Positions 1 to 8,590 of a stretch of 64,000 nucleotides of DNA are shown here, piece after piece. Both the position numbers and the translations under genes were made by a program. Origin of the DNA: Cyclobacterium jeungdonense (lineage in GTDB: Bacteria > Bacteroidota > Bacteroidia > Cytophagales > Cyclobacteriaceae); NCBI RefSeq assembly GCF_010994275.1, contig NZ_WMCD01000006.1, positions 62,001 through 126,000 on the forward strand. The letters run 5' to 3'. The notes beneath the pieces are model-generated. The model ran no database searches and was not told the origin of the DNA. It saw only the letters and a list, made by a program, of their open reading frames with translations. Each line of letters begins with the position of its first letter. The stretch's first letter is position 1.

Positions 1-1854
1 TAAAATGGCTCCGGCATTGAGGATTCCTGAATTTTCATCCAATACATAAGGTTGTCTGAAATCAATGGCCAACACCGTATTTTCAGGCCCTACCTTTTCC
101 ATAATGGTTCGTATGTCCTGTAAAGAGGGGGAAATTTCCCAGGAAGTTGAACCCTCCATATCCGAAAATGCGAGTAAATCCAGTTCCTTAGGATCTGCCC
201 CGCCAAACATGCGCCCGCTCTCTCTTCCGCCACTATTAGATACATTTACACGGATGATCGCAAGTTCAGTACCATCACTGATCGGAGCAAGAATTTCTTC
301 CTCGCCGGAATGGTGATCTCCAGCCACTGCCTTTATGCCAGCCCAGGATCGATCCTTAAATACTTCCGGATTTACTCCCATTGTATAGACCATCAGGGAG
401 TCACCTTCTTCCGGCAGTGTTACAGGAAGGTTCATTTTATTTTGAAGCAATACGATCGATTTTCTTTGCGCGAGATCGGCCTTTCGCTGGTGAGCGGGGT
501 TGCCCAGGAGATATGCCGCCCGATTGGGATCCACGAAAGGATTTTCAAAAAGCCCCAGTTCGAATTGTTCCCGTAAAAGTCTTTCTACCGAAAGATCAAG
601 CCTGCTTTCTGAAAGTTTCCCAGACTGCACCAATTCCAGAAGCTGGCTATTGTCATTGAACCCGGAGAGGACATCCGTACCAGCTTCAATGGCAATGAGT
701 ATTTGATCCTCAACACTTTTGTCTTCCAGACCCCATGCCCGATCTCCGATAATGCCGGTATCTGAGTTAATGTATCCTTTAAAACCCAGCTTATTCCTCA
801 GTAACTCCGTTAGAATTCCCTTTGAAAAAGCCATTCCTACGTTGTTGGGCATGTAAGGTTGGCCCACCGGAATGCCATAATAGGCCATGATGGAAGAGGC
901 ACCCGCATCAATAGCGGCCTTAAACGGTGCCACGTGGTAATCAAAATTATCAGAAGGATACACCTGATTTTTACCAAAATCGTAATGCGGATCTCCGCCA
1001 CCTTCCTGTGGTCCCCCACCTGGAAAATGCTTGATGGTCAGCGCAACACTATTTGAATTCAGGTTTTCGCCCTGAAGGTTTTTGACAAGCGTAGAAAGTA
1101 TATCCGAAGCCAGTTCACTGTCTTCGGTAAAAGTTTCATGCACCCTGTACCAGCGCGGTTCGGTGGAAAGGTCGGCCATGTAGCCATACATTCCACGGAT
1201 GCCAACCGATGTCCATTCCCTGGCCATGATGTTGGCAAAATCTGCAATCAACTCCATGTCCCGGGTGGCTGCTAGGCCGCTTTCCTTGGGCCAGGCTGAG
1301 AATGATCCGGAGGAAACATTTATGCCTGCTCTGGCATCAAAGTCTACATGGTTTCGGGCATTGGACTTAAATACAACCGGTATACCAAGCCTGGTGGTTT
1401 CAGCCAATTCCTGGATGGAATTGGTAAACTGGGCCGCTTCAAAGGGACTGATCTCCGCTCCGCCAAAGGAATTGGAGGATTCAGAACGTTCAGGGTTATT
1501 TTTCAGCACATTTCTAAAAACAAACCGGGTCATCTTTTCATCCTCTATGAACTGGACCGCACGGTCTGTCATATGGCCATACTCGCCGGCATTAAGGGTA
1601 TTGATAAGTAGCATGCCTGCTTTTTCCTCCAAGGTCATCTGGCTGAGCAGGTCCTCAATCCGTGAGGCCACCGGCTGACGCCAATCTTCGTAGAGGTCCA
1701 GTTGATTGTTTTTATTCAGGTCTTTGAAAGTTAACTGGCCTTCATGCAGGAGGTCAACGGCCCGGGCTTCGAGTTCCGGTTGGTGCGTATAAGTGCCTTG
1801 TGCATGGCCCTGAAAGCACAAAAATAAAATGGACAGTCGGAATAGGTTTTTCAT
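1..1854 (-). CDS. Glycoside hydrolase family 3 protein, beta-glucosidase type (partial, 3' end outside window)
   Basis: Reading from an ATG at 1854, the frame stays open for all 618 codons to the window edge, so the C-terminus is missing. A signal peptide (MKNLFRLSILFLCFQGHAQG) marks an exported enzyme. The catalytic (alpha/beta)8 domain is clear: the GH3 signature KHFPGGG lies near residue 275 and the nucleophile region GYINSDTG near residue 360, where the Asp of SDxG is the family nucleophile. The second alpha/beta domain starts around residue 440 (RKSIVLLQNK). GH3 enzymes release terminal beta-linked sugars from oligosaccharides. The exact sugar cannot be read here. The adjacent GMC sugar-dehydrogenase genes fit a glycoside-utilisation role, but this is inference. 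Confidence 0.9.
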   Translation of the reverse strand, partial: MKNLFRLSILFLCFQGHAQGTYTHQPELEARAVDLLHEGQLTFKDLNKNNQLDLYEDWRQPVASRIEDLLSQMTLEEKAGMLLINTLNAGEYGHMTDRAVQFIEDEKMTRFVFRNVLKNNPERSESSNSFGGAEISPFEAAQFTNSIQELAETTRLGIPVVFKSNARNHVDFDARAGINVSSGSFSAWPKESGLAATRDMELIADFANIMAREWTSVGIRGMYGYMADLSTEPRWYRVHETFTEDSELASDILSTLVKNLQGENLNSNSVALTIKHFPGGGPQEGGGDPHYDFGKNQVYPSDNFDYHVAPFKAAIDAGASSIMAYYGIPVGQPYMPNNVGMAFSKGILTELLRNKLGFKGYINSDTGIIGDRAWGLEDKSVEDQILIAIEAGTDVLSGFNDNSQLLELVQSGKLSESRLDLSVERLLREQFELGLFENPFVDPNRAAYLLGNPAHQRKADLAQRKSIVLLQNKMNLPVTLPEEGDSLMVYTMGVNPEVFKDRSWAGIKAVAGDHHSGEEEILAPISDGTELAIIRVNVSNSGGRESGRMFGGADPKELDLLAFSDMEGSTSWEISPSLQDIRTIMEKVGPENTVLAIDFRQPYVLDENSGILNAGAIL

Positions 1855-1912
1855 GATTTCGGCAATTTACCTTTTTGAATTTGAAGCTGCTGGTCCATGT
1901 AGATAATCTTGA

Positions 1913-2281
1913 TTAAAAAGGCAAAATATCGCCCTCGCTATCGTCCGAAAAGGTACTCACGTCGGGCTGGTCATTTTTTTGGCTTCCCGAAGCCGATCCC
2001 CCTCCTGTCCCGTTGTTGTCCGGGCTGTTTACCCGCCAGACTTTCACATCTGTATACCAACGTCCGTTGTATTCTCTGCTTTCCACTTCTATGCTGGCTG
2101 TAATTTCCTGACCAGGCTGAATGTTAAATTGATCGATTTTATCACCCCATACGGTGAGGCAGACTTTTTTGGGATACTGGCCGGGGGTTTCCATAATATA
2201 GTCCCTTTTTCGCCAGGTACCATTTCTACCGTTACCTGATTGTTCTTCAAGTGCCTGAATGATTTTTCCAGTTAGTTCCAT
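1913..2281 (-). CDS. DUF3127 OB-fold protein with SSB-like acidic C-terminus
   Basis: A 122-residue protein. Residues 1-85 match the DUF3127 family of Bacteroidota, small OB-fold proteins (MELTGKI start, then QYPKKVCLTVWGDK and ITASIEVESREYNGRWYTD). Residues 86-110 are a low-complexity Gly/Ser/Asn/Asp linker, and the last residues are DDSEGDILPF. That layout of OB fold, disordered linker and acidic tip ending in PF is the layout of single-stranded DNA-binding protein, whose tip recruits repair and replication partners. DNA binding is inferred from the architecture; the family has no established function that I can name. It stands alone, 58 bases downstream of nothing on its own strand and upstream of the GH3 gene. 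Confidence 0.85.
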   Translation of the reverse strand: MELTGKIIQALEEQSGNGRNGTWRKRDYIMETPGQYPKKVCLTVWGDKIDQFNIQPGQEITASIEVESREYNGRWYTDVKVWRVNSPDNNGTGGGSASGSQKNDQPDVSTFSDDSEGDILPF

Positions 2282-2512
2282 GGGTTGTTGGTTGATTGTT
2301 GAAAAAACGAAGGTAATTAAAAGGGCTGGGATTTAAAATAGCGCTTGCGATACCTCTCAGATTTTCAATAAATGGAGATTGGTCCGAAGTCGCCGCTCGT
2401 TGACCCTGGATTCTTTCCATGGTCCCCCTTACGGAGACACAGACCATTTCTTACAGGGATGAAAACCTGTCTTCATGGAATAGAAGGATGGTACAGGTCA
2501 GCTCCGGCTTGA

Positions 2513-2558
2513 AAACCAAAAACCGGCCAATCCAAATTGATCAGCCGGTTTTTGGTTT
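2513..2558 (-). terminator. Intrinsic terminator of the GMC oxidoreductase operon
   Basis: A perfect 15-bp inverted repeat: AAACCAAAAACCGGC at 2513-2527 pairs with its complement at 2544-2558 around a 16-base loop. On the minus strand the 3' arm is T-rich. It lies 16 bases past the stop codon of the GMC gene, as expected for a rho-independent terminator, and could also work in the other direction. Confidence 0.8.
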
Positions 2559-2574
2559 CGATTAAATGGGATTA

Positions 2575-4275
2575 TCAGCCCATATTCTTCACAGCATGAT
2601 CTACTGCTCTGGCGGCAAAAGCCATATAGGTCAAAGAGGGGTTTTGGGTACTGGTGGAGGTCATACAGGCTCCGTCAGTCACGTATACATTGGGGCAACT
2701 ATGAATCTGGTTCCATTTGTTCAGCACCGAAGTTTCGGGATCCTTGCCCATTCTGGCTCCTCCCATTTCATGGATATCCAGGCCGGGGGCACGTTTGTCA
2801 TCCCGGGTACGGATATTGGTGAACCCCGCGGCTTCAAACATCTCGGTCATCTGCTCCAGGTAGTCCTTAATCATGGCTTCATCATTGGCATCGTAATCCA
2901 TGGAAACCTTTAGCTGGGGAATTCCCCAGGCGTCTTTTTTATTCGGATCCAGGCTCACCTGACTTTCCTCTTTTGGGATGGTTTCGCCCATCATGTGTGA
3001 ACCCACGCGCCAGGGTCCGTATTCCTCCCGAGTAATGGCTTGTTCCAGTTCTTCTCCAATACCGGAATAATCGGTTATCATGCTTCGATGTGCACTGAAT
3101 CCAGCGGCATATCCCCTGAGAAAGTCGGTTTCCTGTTTGTATACATTTCGGAAGCGCGGGAAATACCCGGAAGTGGGCCTCCTTCCTTCGGTAGTATATT
3201 CTTTTAAGCCATCATACTCTCCTGAAATTCCTGCGCGGTAGTTATGAAAGGCCACGTATTTTCCCAGAACGCCACTGTCATTGCCCAACCCCTGAGGAAA
3301 GCGGCTGGAGGTAGAGTTCAACAGGATCAGATTGGTATTCAATGCGCTGGCGTTTACAAAAATCACTTTTGCATAATATTCCGTGGTTTCATTAGTATTC
3401 GCATCGATCACCCGAACTCCCGTAGCCTTCCCTTTGGCCTCGTCATAGATAATGGAATCAACCACCGCATGGTGTTGCATGGTCAAGTTGCCAGTGTTGG
3501 CAGCCCAAGGCAGGGTGGAGGAGTTGCTGCTGAAATAGCCGCCAAAGGGGCAACCCCGCTGGCAAAGGGTTCTGTTTTGGCAAAGGGCTCGGCCCTGCTT
3601 GGCATAAAATTCTTTGTTGCCGGTAATGTGGGCGCAACGAGCCACGATGATTTCCCTTTCGGGATAGTTTTTTCGTAGAAAGTCCTTGAAATACAATTCC
3701 CCGGCTGTTAGTTCGAAAGGGGGTAAAAACTCCCCGTCAGGAAGGTTGTCCCTGCCGTCCTTATTGCCGGAAACGCCGATAAATTTCTCTACATGGCTGT
3801 ACCAGGGAGCGATGTCCTGATAGCGAATGGGCCAGTCCACGGCAAATCCATCCCGGGCAGGGCCCTCAAAGTCGAAATCGCTCCAGCGTTGAACCTGCCG
3901 GGCCCAAAGCAGCGATTTTCCACCCGTTTGATACCCTCTGATCCAGTCAAAGGGCTTTTCCTGAACATAGGGGTGCTCTTGATCCTTTACAAAAAAATGC
4001 TGGGCATCCTCCCGAAAGGCATAGCAGCGACTTACCACTGGGTTTTCCTTTTTGATTTCTTCGGGGATGGCTCCCCGGTGCTCAAATTCCCAGGGCATCT
4101 TATTAGTGGTAGGATAATCCTGAACGTGCTTCACTTCCCTTCCTCTTTCCAGGACCAGGGTTTTCAGGCCCTTTTCGCAAAGTTCTTTAGCTGCCCAACC
4201 GCCGCTCATGCCTGAGCCGATTACGATAGCATCATAGGTGTTGTCTTTTTTACTATTTATATTCAAATTCGCCAT
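2575..4275 (-). CDS. GMC family oxidoreductase (FAD sugar/alcohol dehydrogenase, large subunit)
   Basis: A 566-residue flavoprotein. An ADP-binding Rossmann motif (VIGSGMSGGWAAKELCEKG) lies near residues 18-36 and a second GMC signature around SLLWARQVQRWSDFDFEG near residues 118-136. The catalytic C-terminal region shows HEMGGARMG and the NPSLTYMAFAARA segment with the conserved His and Asn. There is no signal peptide of its own; the next gene encodes the small subunit with a twin-arginine leader, so the pair is probably exported together. GMC plus gluconate-2-dehydrogenase-subunit-3 pairs include sugar acid dehydrogenases and the glycoside 3-dehydrogenases that make 3-keto-sugars. Beside a GH3 gene the latter is plausible but unproven. 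Confidence 0.9.
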   Translation of the reverse strand: MANLNINSKKDNTYDAIVIGSGMSGGWAAKELCEKGLKTLVLERGREVKHVQDYPTTNKMPWEFEHRGAIPEEIKKENPVVSRCYAFREDAQHFFVKDQEHPYVQEKPFDWIRGYQTGGKSLLWARQVQRWSDFDFEGPARDGFAVDWPIRYQDIAPWYSHVEKFIGVSGNKDGRDNLPDGEFLPPFELTAGELYFKDFLRKNYPEREIIVARCAHITGNKEFYAKQGRALCQNRTLCQRGCPFGGYFSSNSSTLPWAANTGNLTMQHHAVVDSIIYDEAKGKATGVRVIDANTNETTEYYAKVIFVNASALNTNLILLNSTSSRFPQGLGNDSGVLGKYVAFHNYRAGISGEYDGLKEYTTEGRRPTSGYFPRFRNVYKQETDFLRGYAAGFSAHRSMITDYSGIGEELEQAITREEYGPWRVGSHMMGETIPKEESQVSLDPNKKDAWGIPQLKVSMDYDANDEAMIKDYLEQMTEMFEAAGFTNIRTRDDKRAPGLDIHEMGGARMGKDPETSVLNKWNQIHSCPNVYVTDGACMTSTSTQNPSLTYMAFAARAVDHAVKNMG

Positions 4276-4289
4276 GGCGTACGTTTCTT

Positions 4290-4829
4290 TTATGCGTTTT
4301 CAATCTTTTTGCTTCCGTAAAAGCGAGCCGGCACCAATTCATAAGGCTTGATCTCCGTCATAAAGTATTCAGAATTCAGGTAGCCTTGCAAAGCAAAGCG
4401 TTTGGTTGTATTGACAAATCCTATTGCGGACTTTTTTTCTTCTTCTTTTCCGTCCATTGTCAGGGCAGTCCGAAGGCAGTCTTCTGCCTCCGTAGAATTC
4501 ATTTGAGAAAACTTCTTTCCAAATTGTTCCTTTGAAAAGGCGTCCCATTGCTGAAGGCCTGATACAAATGTTTCCTGCTGCTCTTTATCCAGGCAATCAT
4601 TGCACATGACCAGGACGAAATCGGGTAGCTGCAATTCTTCACTGGGTTTAAGAACCTTTCCCGGAAAAATAGTATTGATGACTTGGGTCAAAAGCTCTTT
4701 TTGAGAAGCGGTAATCTTTAAGTTTTGATGGGCTTGCAAGATGGATTCCTCACTGAAGTCGCAGGCCGGTATCAGGACCACTCCCCCGGTAAGCAGAGCC
4801 AACTGCTTCATGGCAGATCTTCTATCCAT
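4290..4829 (-). CDS. Gluconate 2-dehydrogenase subunit 3-like protein, Tat lipoprotein
   Basis: A 179-residue protein matching the gluconate 2-dehydrogenase subunit 3 family, the small subunit that accompanies GMC catalytic subunits and is needed for their export or stability. The N-terminus (MDRRSAMKQLALLTGGVVLI, then PAC) combines twin arginines with a lipobox-like IPAC, so it is probably Tat-exported and may be lipid-anchored. Family landmarks are LLTQVINTIFPG, LPDFVLVMCNDC and the C-terminal SEYFMTEIKPYELVPARFYG. It lies 14 bases upstream of the GMC gene on the same strand, forming a two-gene operon. An electron-carrying cytochrome partner is not present nearby. Confidence 0.85.
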   Translation of the reverse strand: MDRRSAMKQLALLTGGVVLIPACDFSEESILQAHQNLKITASQKELLTQVINTIFPGKVLKPSEELQLPDFVLVMCNDCLDKEQQETFVSGLQQWDAFSKEQFGKKFSQMNSTEAEDCLRTALTMDGKEEEKKSAIGFVNTTKRFALQGYLNSEYFMTEIKPYELVPARFYGSKKIENA

Positions 4830-4931
4830 AATTGTATGTAGATTTAATGATTATTGTCAAACAAGGTATTGATTTTTTGATTAGTTGTTACAGGTTTTTT
4901 TTATTGGTGGTATATTACCCGTGAATTGAGT

Positions 4932-4939
4932 TAATTTTG
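4932..4939 (+). promoter_or_regulatory. Candidate -7 box for the TonB-nitroreductase-gldD operon
   Basis: TAATTTTG matches the Bacteroidota -7 consensus TAnnTTTG exactly and lies 37 bases before the receptor start codon. The nearest upstream TTGG (4904-4907) is 24 bases away, longer than the usual 19-21, so the -33 element is doubtful. Confidence 0.4.
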
Positions 4940-4976
4940 TGAATTAAACAATATCCTCACCGTACACCTCTATTCC

Positions 4977-7229
4977 ATGTTTCGAATCCTATCTCTCTTG
5001 CTTTTAACTGTATTGCCATTGACTCTGTTTGCACAGACCAGAATTTTAGTGCTGGACGCCCAATCTGGAGATCCGATACCCTATGTGTCTCTGAAAGGAA
5101 ACAATATCGCTGCTTACGTGGTCGACGAAAAAGGACAAGTAAGCCTTTCCCTGGAACAGCCTACCGAGATGCGGTTTTCGCATGTGGCCTATGAGAGTAA
5201 GACGCAAACGGTACCCGTTTCGGGCACGTTGACGGTTTCCTTGCAACGGGCAGAGAATTCGCTTTCGGAAGTGGTGGTCAGTTCTTTTGACACGGAAAGA
5301 CCCCTTTTGGAGCAGGCAGCAGGTATCGCCAGGGTTTCTGAAGCGGATTTGTTTCGGTTCGATGAAACTTCTATGGTCCATGCCTTTAATACCAAGCCGG
5401 GCATACGGGTGGAGCAAAGGGCCCCTGCCAGTTACCGTATTTCGATCCGGGGAAGCTCATTACGCGCTCCTTTTGGGGTAAGAAATGTTAAAGTTTATTG
5501 GAATGGAGTCCCCTTTACGGCTGCAGATGGCACCACGCCGCTCAACATGCTGGATCTTTCCAATCTGGAAAACACCGAAATCATCAAGGGTCCGGCGGGA
5601 AGCATTTATGGTGCCGGAAACGGAGGCGTTATTAATTTTAGCAGTAGTCAGGACATCAATGAAAACAGGATTAGCTCGGATCTTATCTTTGGCGATTTTG
5701 GGATGACACGGTACCGTTTTGGACTTTCTCAAAAAATGGAGGAAGGAGGCATCAAGGTGTCCTATGTGAAACAGAAAGCCGATGGCTATCGGGATCATAC
5801 CGCCATGGACCGCGAAGTTGTTCAACTAACCGGGCATTTCCGGCCCTCTGAAAATCAACGGCTGACGACCCAACTATTGTATTCTGATCTTTTTTATGAA
5901 TTGCCCGGAGCGCTGACTGCCAGCCAGGTGGAGGAAGATCCCAGCCAGGCCCGACCTGGGTCTGCAGCACAAAATGCATCTATTGACCAACAGTCGATGT
6001 ATGGAGTAGTTTCTCACGATTACCAGTTCCATCCCAATTTCAGTAACAAGACTTCGATCTATATCAACACCGTAGATTTCGAAAATCCGTTTAACCTGGA
6101 TTATAAAAAGGAAACGCAGTTTAGTTATGGGGGAAGAACCAGTTTTACCTATGATGCTATCTGGGGATCCATTCCGGTACGATTGATCGGAGGGGGCGAA
6201 TACCAGTTTTCAAAAACAGCGGCCCAAAACTTTGGCAATCGGGCCGGCCAGGCAGACACCATCCGGTTTAGTGATGAGTTGCAATCGACCACCGCCTTTC
6301 TTTTCCAGCAAGTGGAAGCCGAATTATCAGAGCAATTTTTATTAACGCTGGGCTTGAGTGAAAATTTCTCCAGTCTGGATATTGCCAGAAACATTGACGC
6401 CATCCGGGGCATGCCGTCTCAGGCCCGTCGTACATTTGATCCGGTAATTGTTCCGAGAATAGCATTGGTTGCGAAATTGAACGCAACGGCAGCTATTCAC
6501 GGGAGTATTAGTTCAGGCTTTTCTCCCCCAACCATTGATGAGGTGAGGACCAATGAAGGTACCATCAACCTGGACCTGGAGGCGGAGAAGGGGATTAATT
6601 ATGAGTTGGGGTACCGGTCCAGCTTTAACCAGGGAGGGATAAATGTGGATGTTTCTGCTTTCTACTTTAAATTGGACGAGACCATCACCACCTTTACCAA
6701 TGATCAGGGAGTGGTGCTGTTTCGCAATGCCGGGGCCACGGATCAAAAAGGAATAGAAGCCTTGGTGGATTATGCCTTGATCCGCAATCAACTGACTTTT
6801 ATTCAAGAACTAAAGCTTACCCATACCTTTACCGGTCATTATTTTACCTTTGCCAATTTTGTACAAGGAGAAAATGATTATTCTGGAAATGACCTTACCG
6901 GAGTGGCTCCGCATACACTGGTAAATCAGATAGATATACGAACCAGACCTGGTTTTTACCTTAATTTCACCCACCAATTTGTGGATGATATTCCCCTGAA
7001 TGACGCCAATACAGTGTACCAAGAAGCCTATCACCTTCTTAATGCCCGAACAGGCTGGAGAGGTAGTATCGGCACCACATTGGATTTGGAAGTTTTTGCA
7101 GGCGTGGAAAACCTATCGAATGCCAGTTATAGCCTGGGCAATGACTTGAACCCATTCGGAGGCAGGTACTTCCAGCCAGCCGCTCCAAGAAACTTTTATG
7201 GTGGGATAAAGGTTGGATTGAAATACTAG
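4977..7229 (+). CDS. TonB-dependent outer-membrane receptor
   Basis: A 750-residue receptor with a cleavable signal peptide (ILSLLLLTVLPLTLFAQ). A short carboxypeptidase-regulatory-like beta domain covers about residues 20-95 (VLDAQSGDPIPYVSLKGNN). The plug domain starts near residue 105 and contains RISIRGSSLRAPFGVRNVKV and the IIKGPAGSIYGAGNGGVINF stretch. The rest is a 22-strand barrel ending with KVGLKY, a proper aromatic C-terminal strand. These receptors import large or scarce ligands using proton-motive force relayed by TonB. No specific ligand signature is visible. It is the first gene of an apparent operon with a nitroreductase (16-base gap) and gldD. Confidence 0.9.
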   Translation: MFRILSLLLLTVLPLTLFAQTRILVLDAQSGDPIPYVSLKGNNIAAYVVDEKGQVSLSLEQPTEMRFSHVAYESKTQTVPVSGTLTVSLQRAENSLSEVVVSSFDTERPLLEQAAGIARVSEADLFRFDETSMVHAFNTKPGIRVEQRAPASYRISIRGSSLRAPFGVRNVKVYWNGVPFTAADGTTPLNMLDLSNLENTEIIKGPAGSIYGAGNGGVINFSSSQDINENRISSDLIFGDFGMTRYRFGLSQKMEEGGIKVSYVKQKADGYRDHTAMDREVVQLTGHFRPSENQRLTTQLLYSDLFYELPGALTASQVEEDPSQARPGSAAQNASIDQQSMYGVVSHDYQFHPNFSNKTSIYINTVDFENPFNLDYKKETQFSYGGRTSFTYDAIWGSIPVRLIGGGEYQFSKTAAQNFGNRAGQADTIRFSDELQSTTAFLFQQVEAELSEQFLLTLGLSENFSSLDIARNIDAIRGMPSQARRTFDPVIVPRIALVAKLNATAAIHGSISSGFSPPTIDEVRTNEGTINLDLEAEKGINYELGYRSSFNQGGINVDVSAFYFKLDETITTFTNDQGVVLFRNAGATDQKGIEALVDYALIRNQLTFIQELKLTHTFTGHYFTFANFVQGENDYSGNDLTGVAPHTLVNQIDIRTRPGFYLNFTHQFVDDIPLNDANTVYQEAYHLLNARTGWRGSIGTTLDLEVFAGVENLSNASYSLGNDLNPFGGRYFQPAAPRNFYGGIKVGLKY

Positions 7230-7245
7230 AAGTAATATAATATTT

Positions 7246-7854
7246 ATGAATAACCGACCCGTATTCAATATCGAAGAAGTCAATAAAATTATCCGAAACC
7301 GGCGATCACAATTTGTAGCTCAGTTTAAGGAGGACGATCCGGTGGATGATCGGATTATTATGGAAATGTTGGAAAATGCCAATTGGGCTCCGACCCATAA
7401 GCTAACCGAGCCCTGGCGTTTTGTAGTCTTTTCGGGAGAAGGACTTCAGCGGCTTGCTGATTTTCAATCCGATTTGTACAAGGAACGAAGTGAAAAAACC
7501 GGAAAATTTATTGAAGCCACCTATACCAAGTTTAAAGAGAATCCACTAAAAGCATCTCATATAATTGCGATCGGGATGAAGAGGGATCTCCGGGCCAACC
7601 TTCCGGAAATGGAGGAAATCGCGGCCGTTGCCATGGCGGTTCAGAACATGTACCTCACGGCAAGTGCGCATGGCTTGGCGGCTTATTGGGGGACTGGCGG
7701 TCCTACATTCTGGCCGGAAGCCAAGTCTTTTTTCGGTTTGGAAGAAGAAGACATGCTGATGGGATTTTTTTATGTGGCCAAACCAGCCTCCGATCGCTGG
7801 CCGGAAGGAAAAAGAAAACCAATTTCAGAAAAAGTTTCTTGGGTAAAGGAATAA
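7246..7854 (+). CDS. Nitroreductase family protein (FMN-dependent)
   Basis: A 202-residue flavoprotein of the small nitroreductase family (YdjA type). The FMN-contact start IIRNRRSQ is near residue 12, the [18 protein letters not shown] segment near residues 50-67, and [20 protein letters not shown] near 128-147 before the GTGG turn. It is cytoplasmic, with no signal peptide. The family reduces nitro compounds, quinones or enones with NAD(P)H; the physiological substrate cannot be deduced. It follows the TonB receptor by 16 bases and its stop codon overlaps the gldD start (TAATG), so it is translated as part of an operon. Confidence 0.88.
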   Translation: MNNRPVFNIEEVNKIIRNRRSQFVAQFKEDDPVDDRIIMEMLENANWAPTHKLTEPWRFVVFSGEGLQRLADFQSDLYKERSEKTGKFIEATYTKFKENPLKASHIIAIGMKRDLRANLPEMEEIAAVAMAVQNMYLTASAHGLAAYWGTGGPTFWPEAKSFFGLEEEDMLMGFFYVAKPASDRWPEGKRKPISEKVSWVKE

Positions 7855-8459
7855 TGGAAAGGAAAAAGCAAGACATGGGTTTTTCTCCGGGGATTATTGG
7901 TTGGAGCCTGCTGGTTCTGCTGTTGATCAGCGCATGCGGGGAGGATTACCTGCCCAAACCAGAGGGTTACAATCGCATTGACTTGCCGCAAAGGGAATTT
8001 GAGCCACTAGGAATGGACTTACCCTATACCTTTCAGCACTCCAGGCACCTGCAGGTGGAGCCGGATTCCTTCAACATGGCTGAAAAAACCTGGATCAATT
8101 TGCATTATACTTCATTGGGAGCAAGGGTGCACCTTACTTACAAGCCCATTGAGGGGAATAGAGAAAAGCTCAAATCCTTCCTCGATGACGCACTCAATCT
8201 GACATTCAAGCATCAAATCAAGGCCTATGGAATTGAGGAAAGCGTGGTCCGGACGCCTACAGGCTACACGGGCTTGGTAGCAGAGCTGAGCGGAGAAGTA
8301 CCTACCCAGTTTCAATTCTTTGTGACCGACTCTACTTCTCATTTTTTGAGAGGAGCACTTTATTTCAATACAGCCGTTAAAAATGACTCACTGGCCCCTG
8401 TCATTGAATATGTTAAAACAGATATGATGCATTTAATAAATACACTGGAATTTAATTGA
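7854..8459 (+). CDS. gldD: Gliding motility lipoprotein GldD
   Basis: A 201-residue lipoprotein. I place the start at the ATG at 7854, which overlaps the nitroreductase stop, because it gives a type II signal peptide with lipobox ISAC followed by [17 protein letters not shown]. This CG-[DE][13 protein letters not shown] segment is diagnostic of GldD. In Flavobacterium, GldD is required for gliding and for stability of the type IX secretion system; its biochemical role is not settled. The earlier in-frame start at 7686 would overlap the nitroreductase by 169 bases and lacks a leader. Other gld genes are not in the window, so this is an isolated locus, as is common for gldD. Confidence 0.92.
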   Translation: MERKKQDMGFSPGIIGWSLLVLLLISACGEDYLPKPEGYNRIDLPQREFEPLGMDLPYTFQHSRHLQVEPDSFNMAEKTWINLHYTSLGARVHLTYKPIEGNREKLKSFLDDALNLTFKHQIKAYGIEESVVRTPTGYTGLVAELSGEVPTQFQFFVTDSTSHFLRGALYFNTAVKNDSLAPVIEYVKTDMMHLINTLEFN

Positions 8460-8486
8460 TTAATCCGATAAAATGTTGTATCTTTC
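8456..8486 (+). promoter_or_regulatory. Candidate promoter of the desaturase gene
   Basis: TTG (8456-8458), 20 bases, then TATCTTTC (8479-8486), one mismatch from TAnnTTTG. It leaves a 5' leader of about 100 bases before the desaturase start codon and overlaps the end of gldD. Confidence 0.5.
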
Positions 8487-8590
8487 ATATTGGTATTTTG
8501 GATACCGTCCCTCACCCGGCTGATTTCAGAAATACGAAGCCACCTTCTCTCTACGTTCACCATTTGCAATTCACCTATTAATAAATAAGT

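Noticed and set aside
7686..7853. Upstream extension of gldD
   Set aside because: It would overlap the nitroreductase and lacks a leader; the ATG at 7854 gives the lipoprotein signal.
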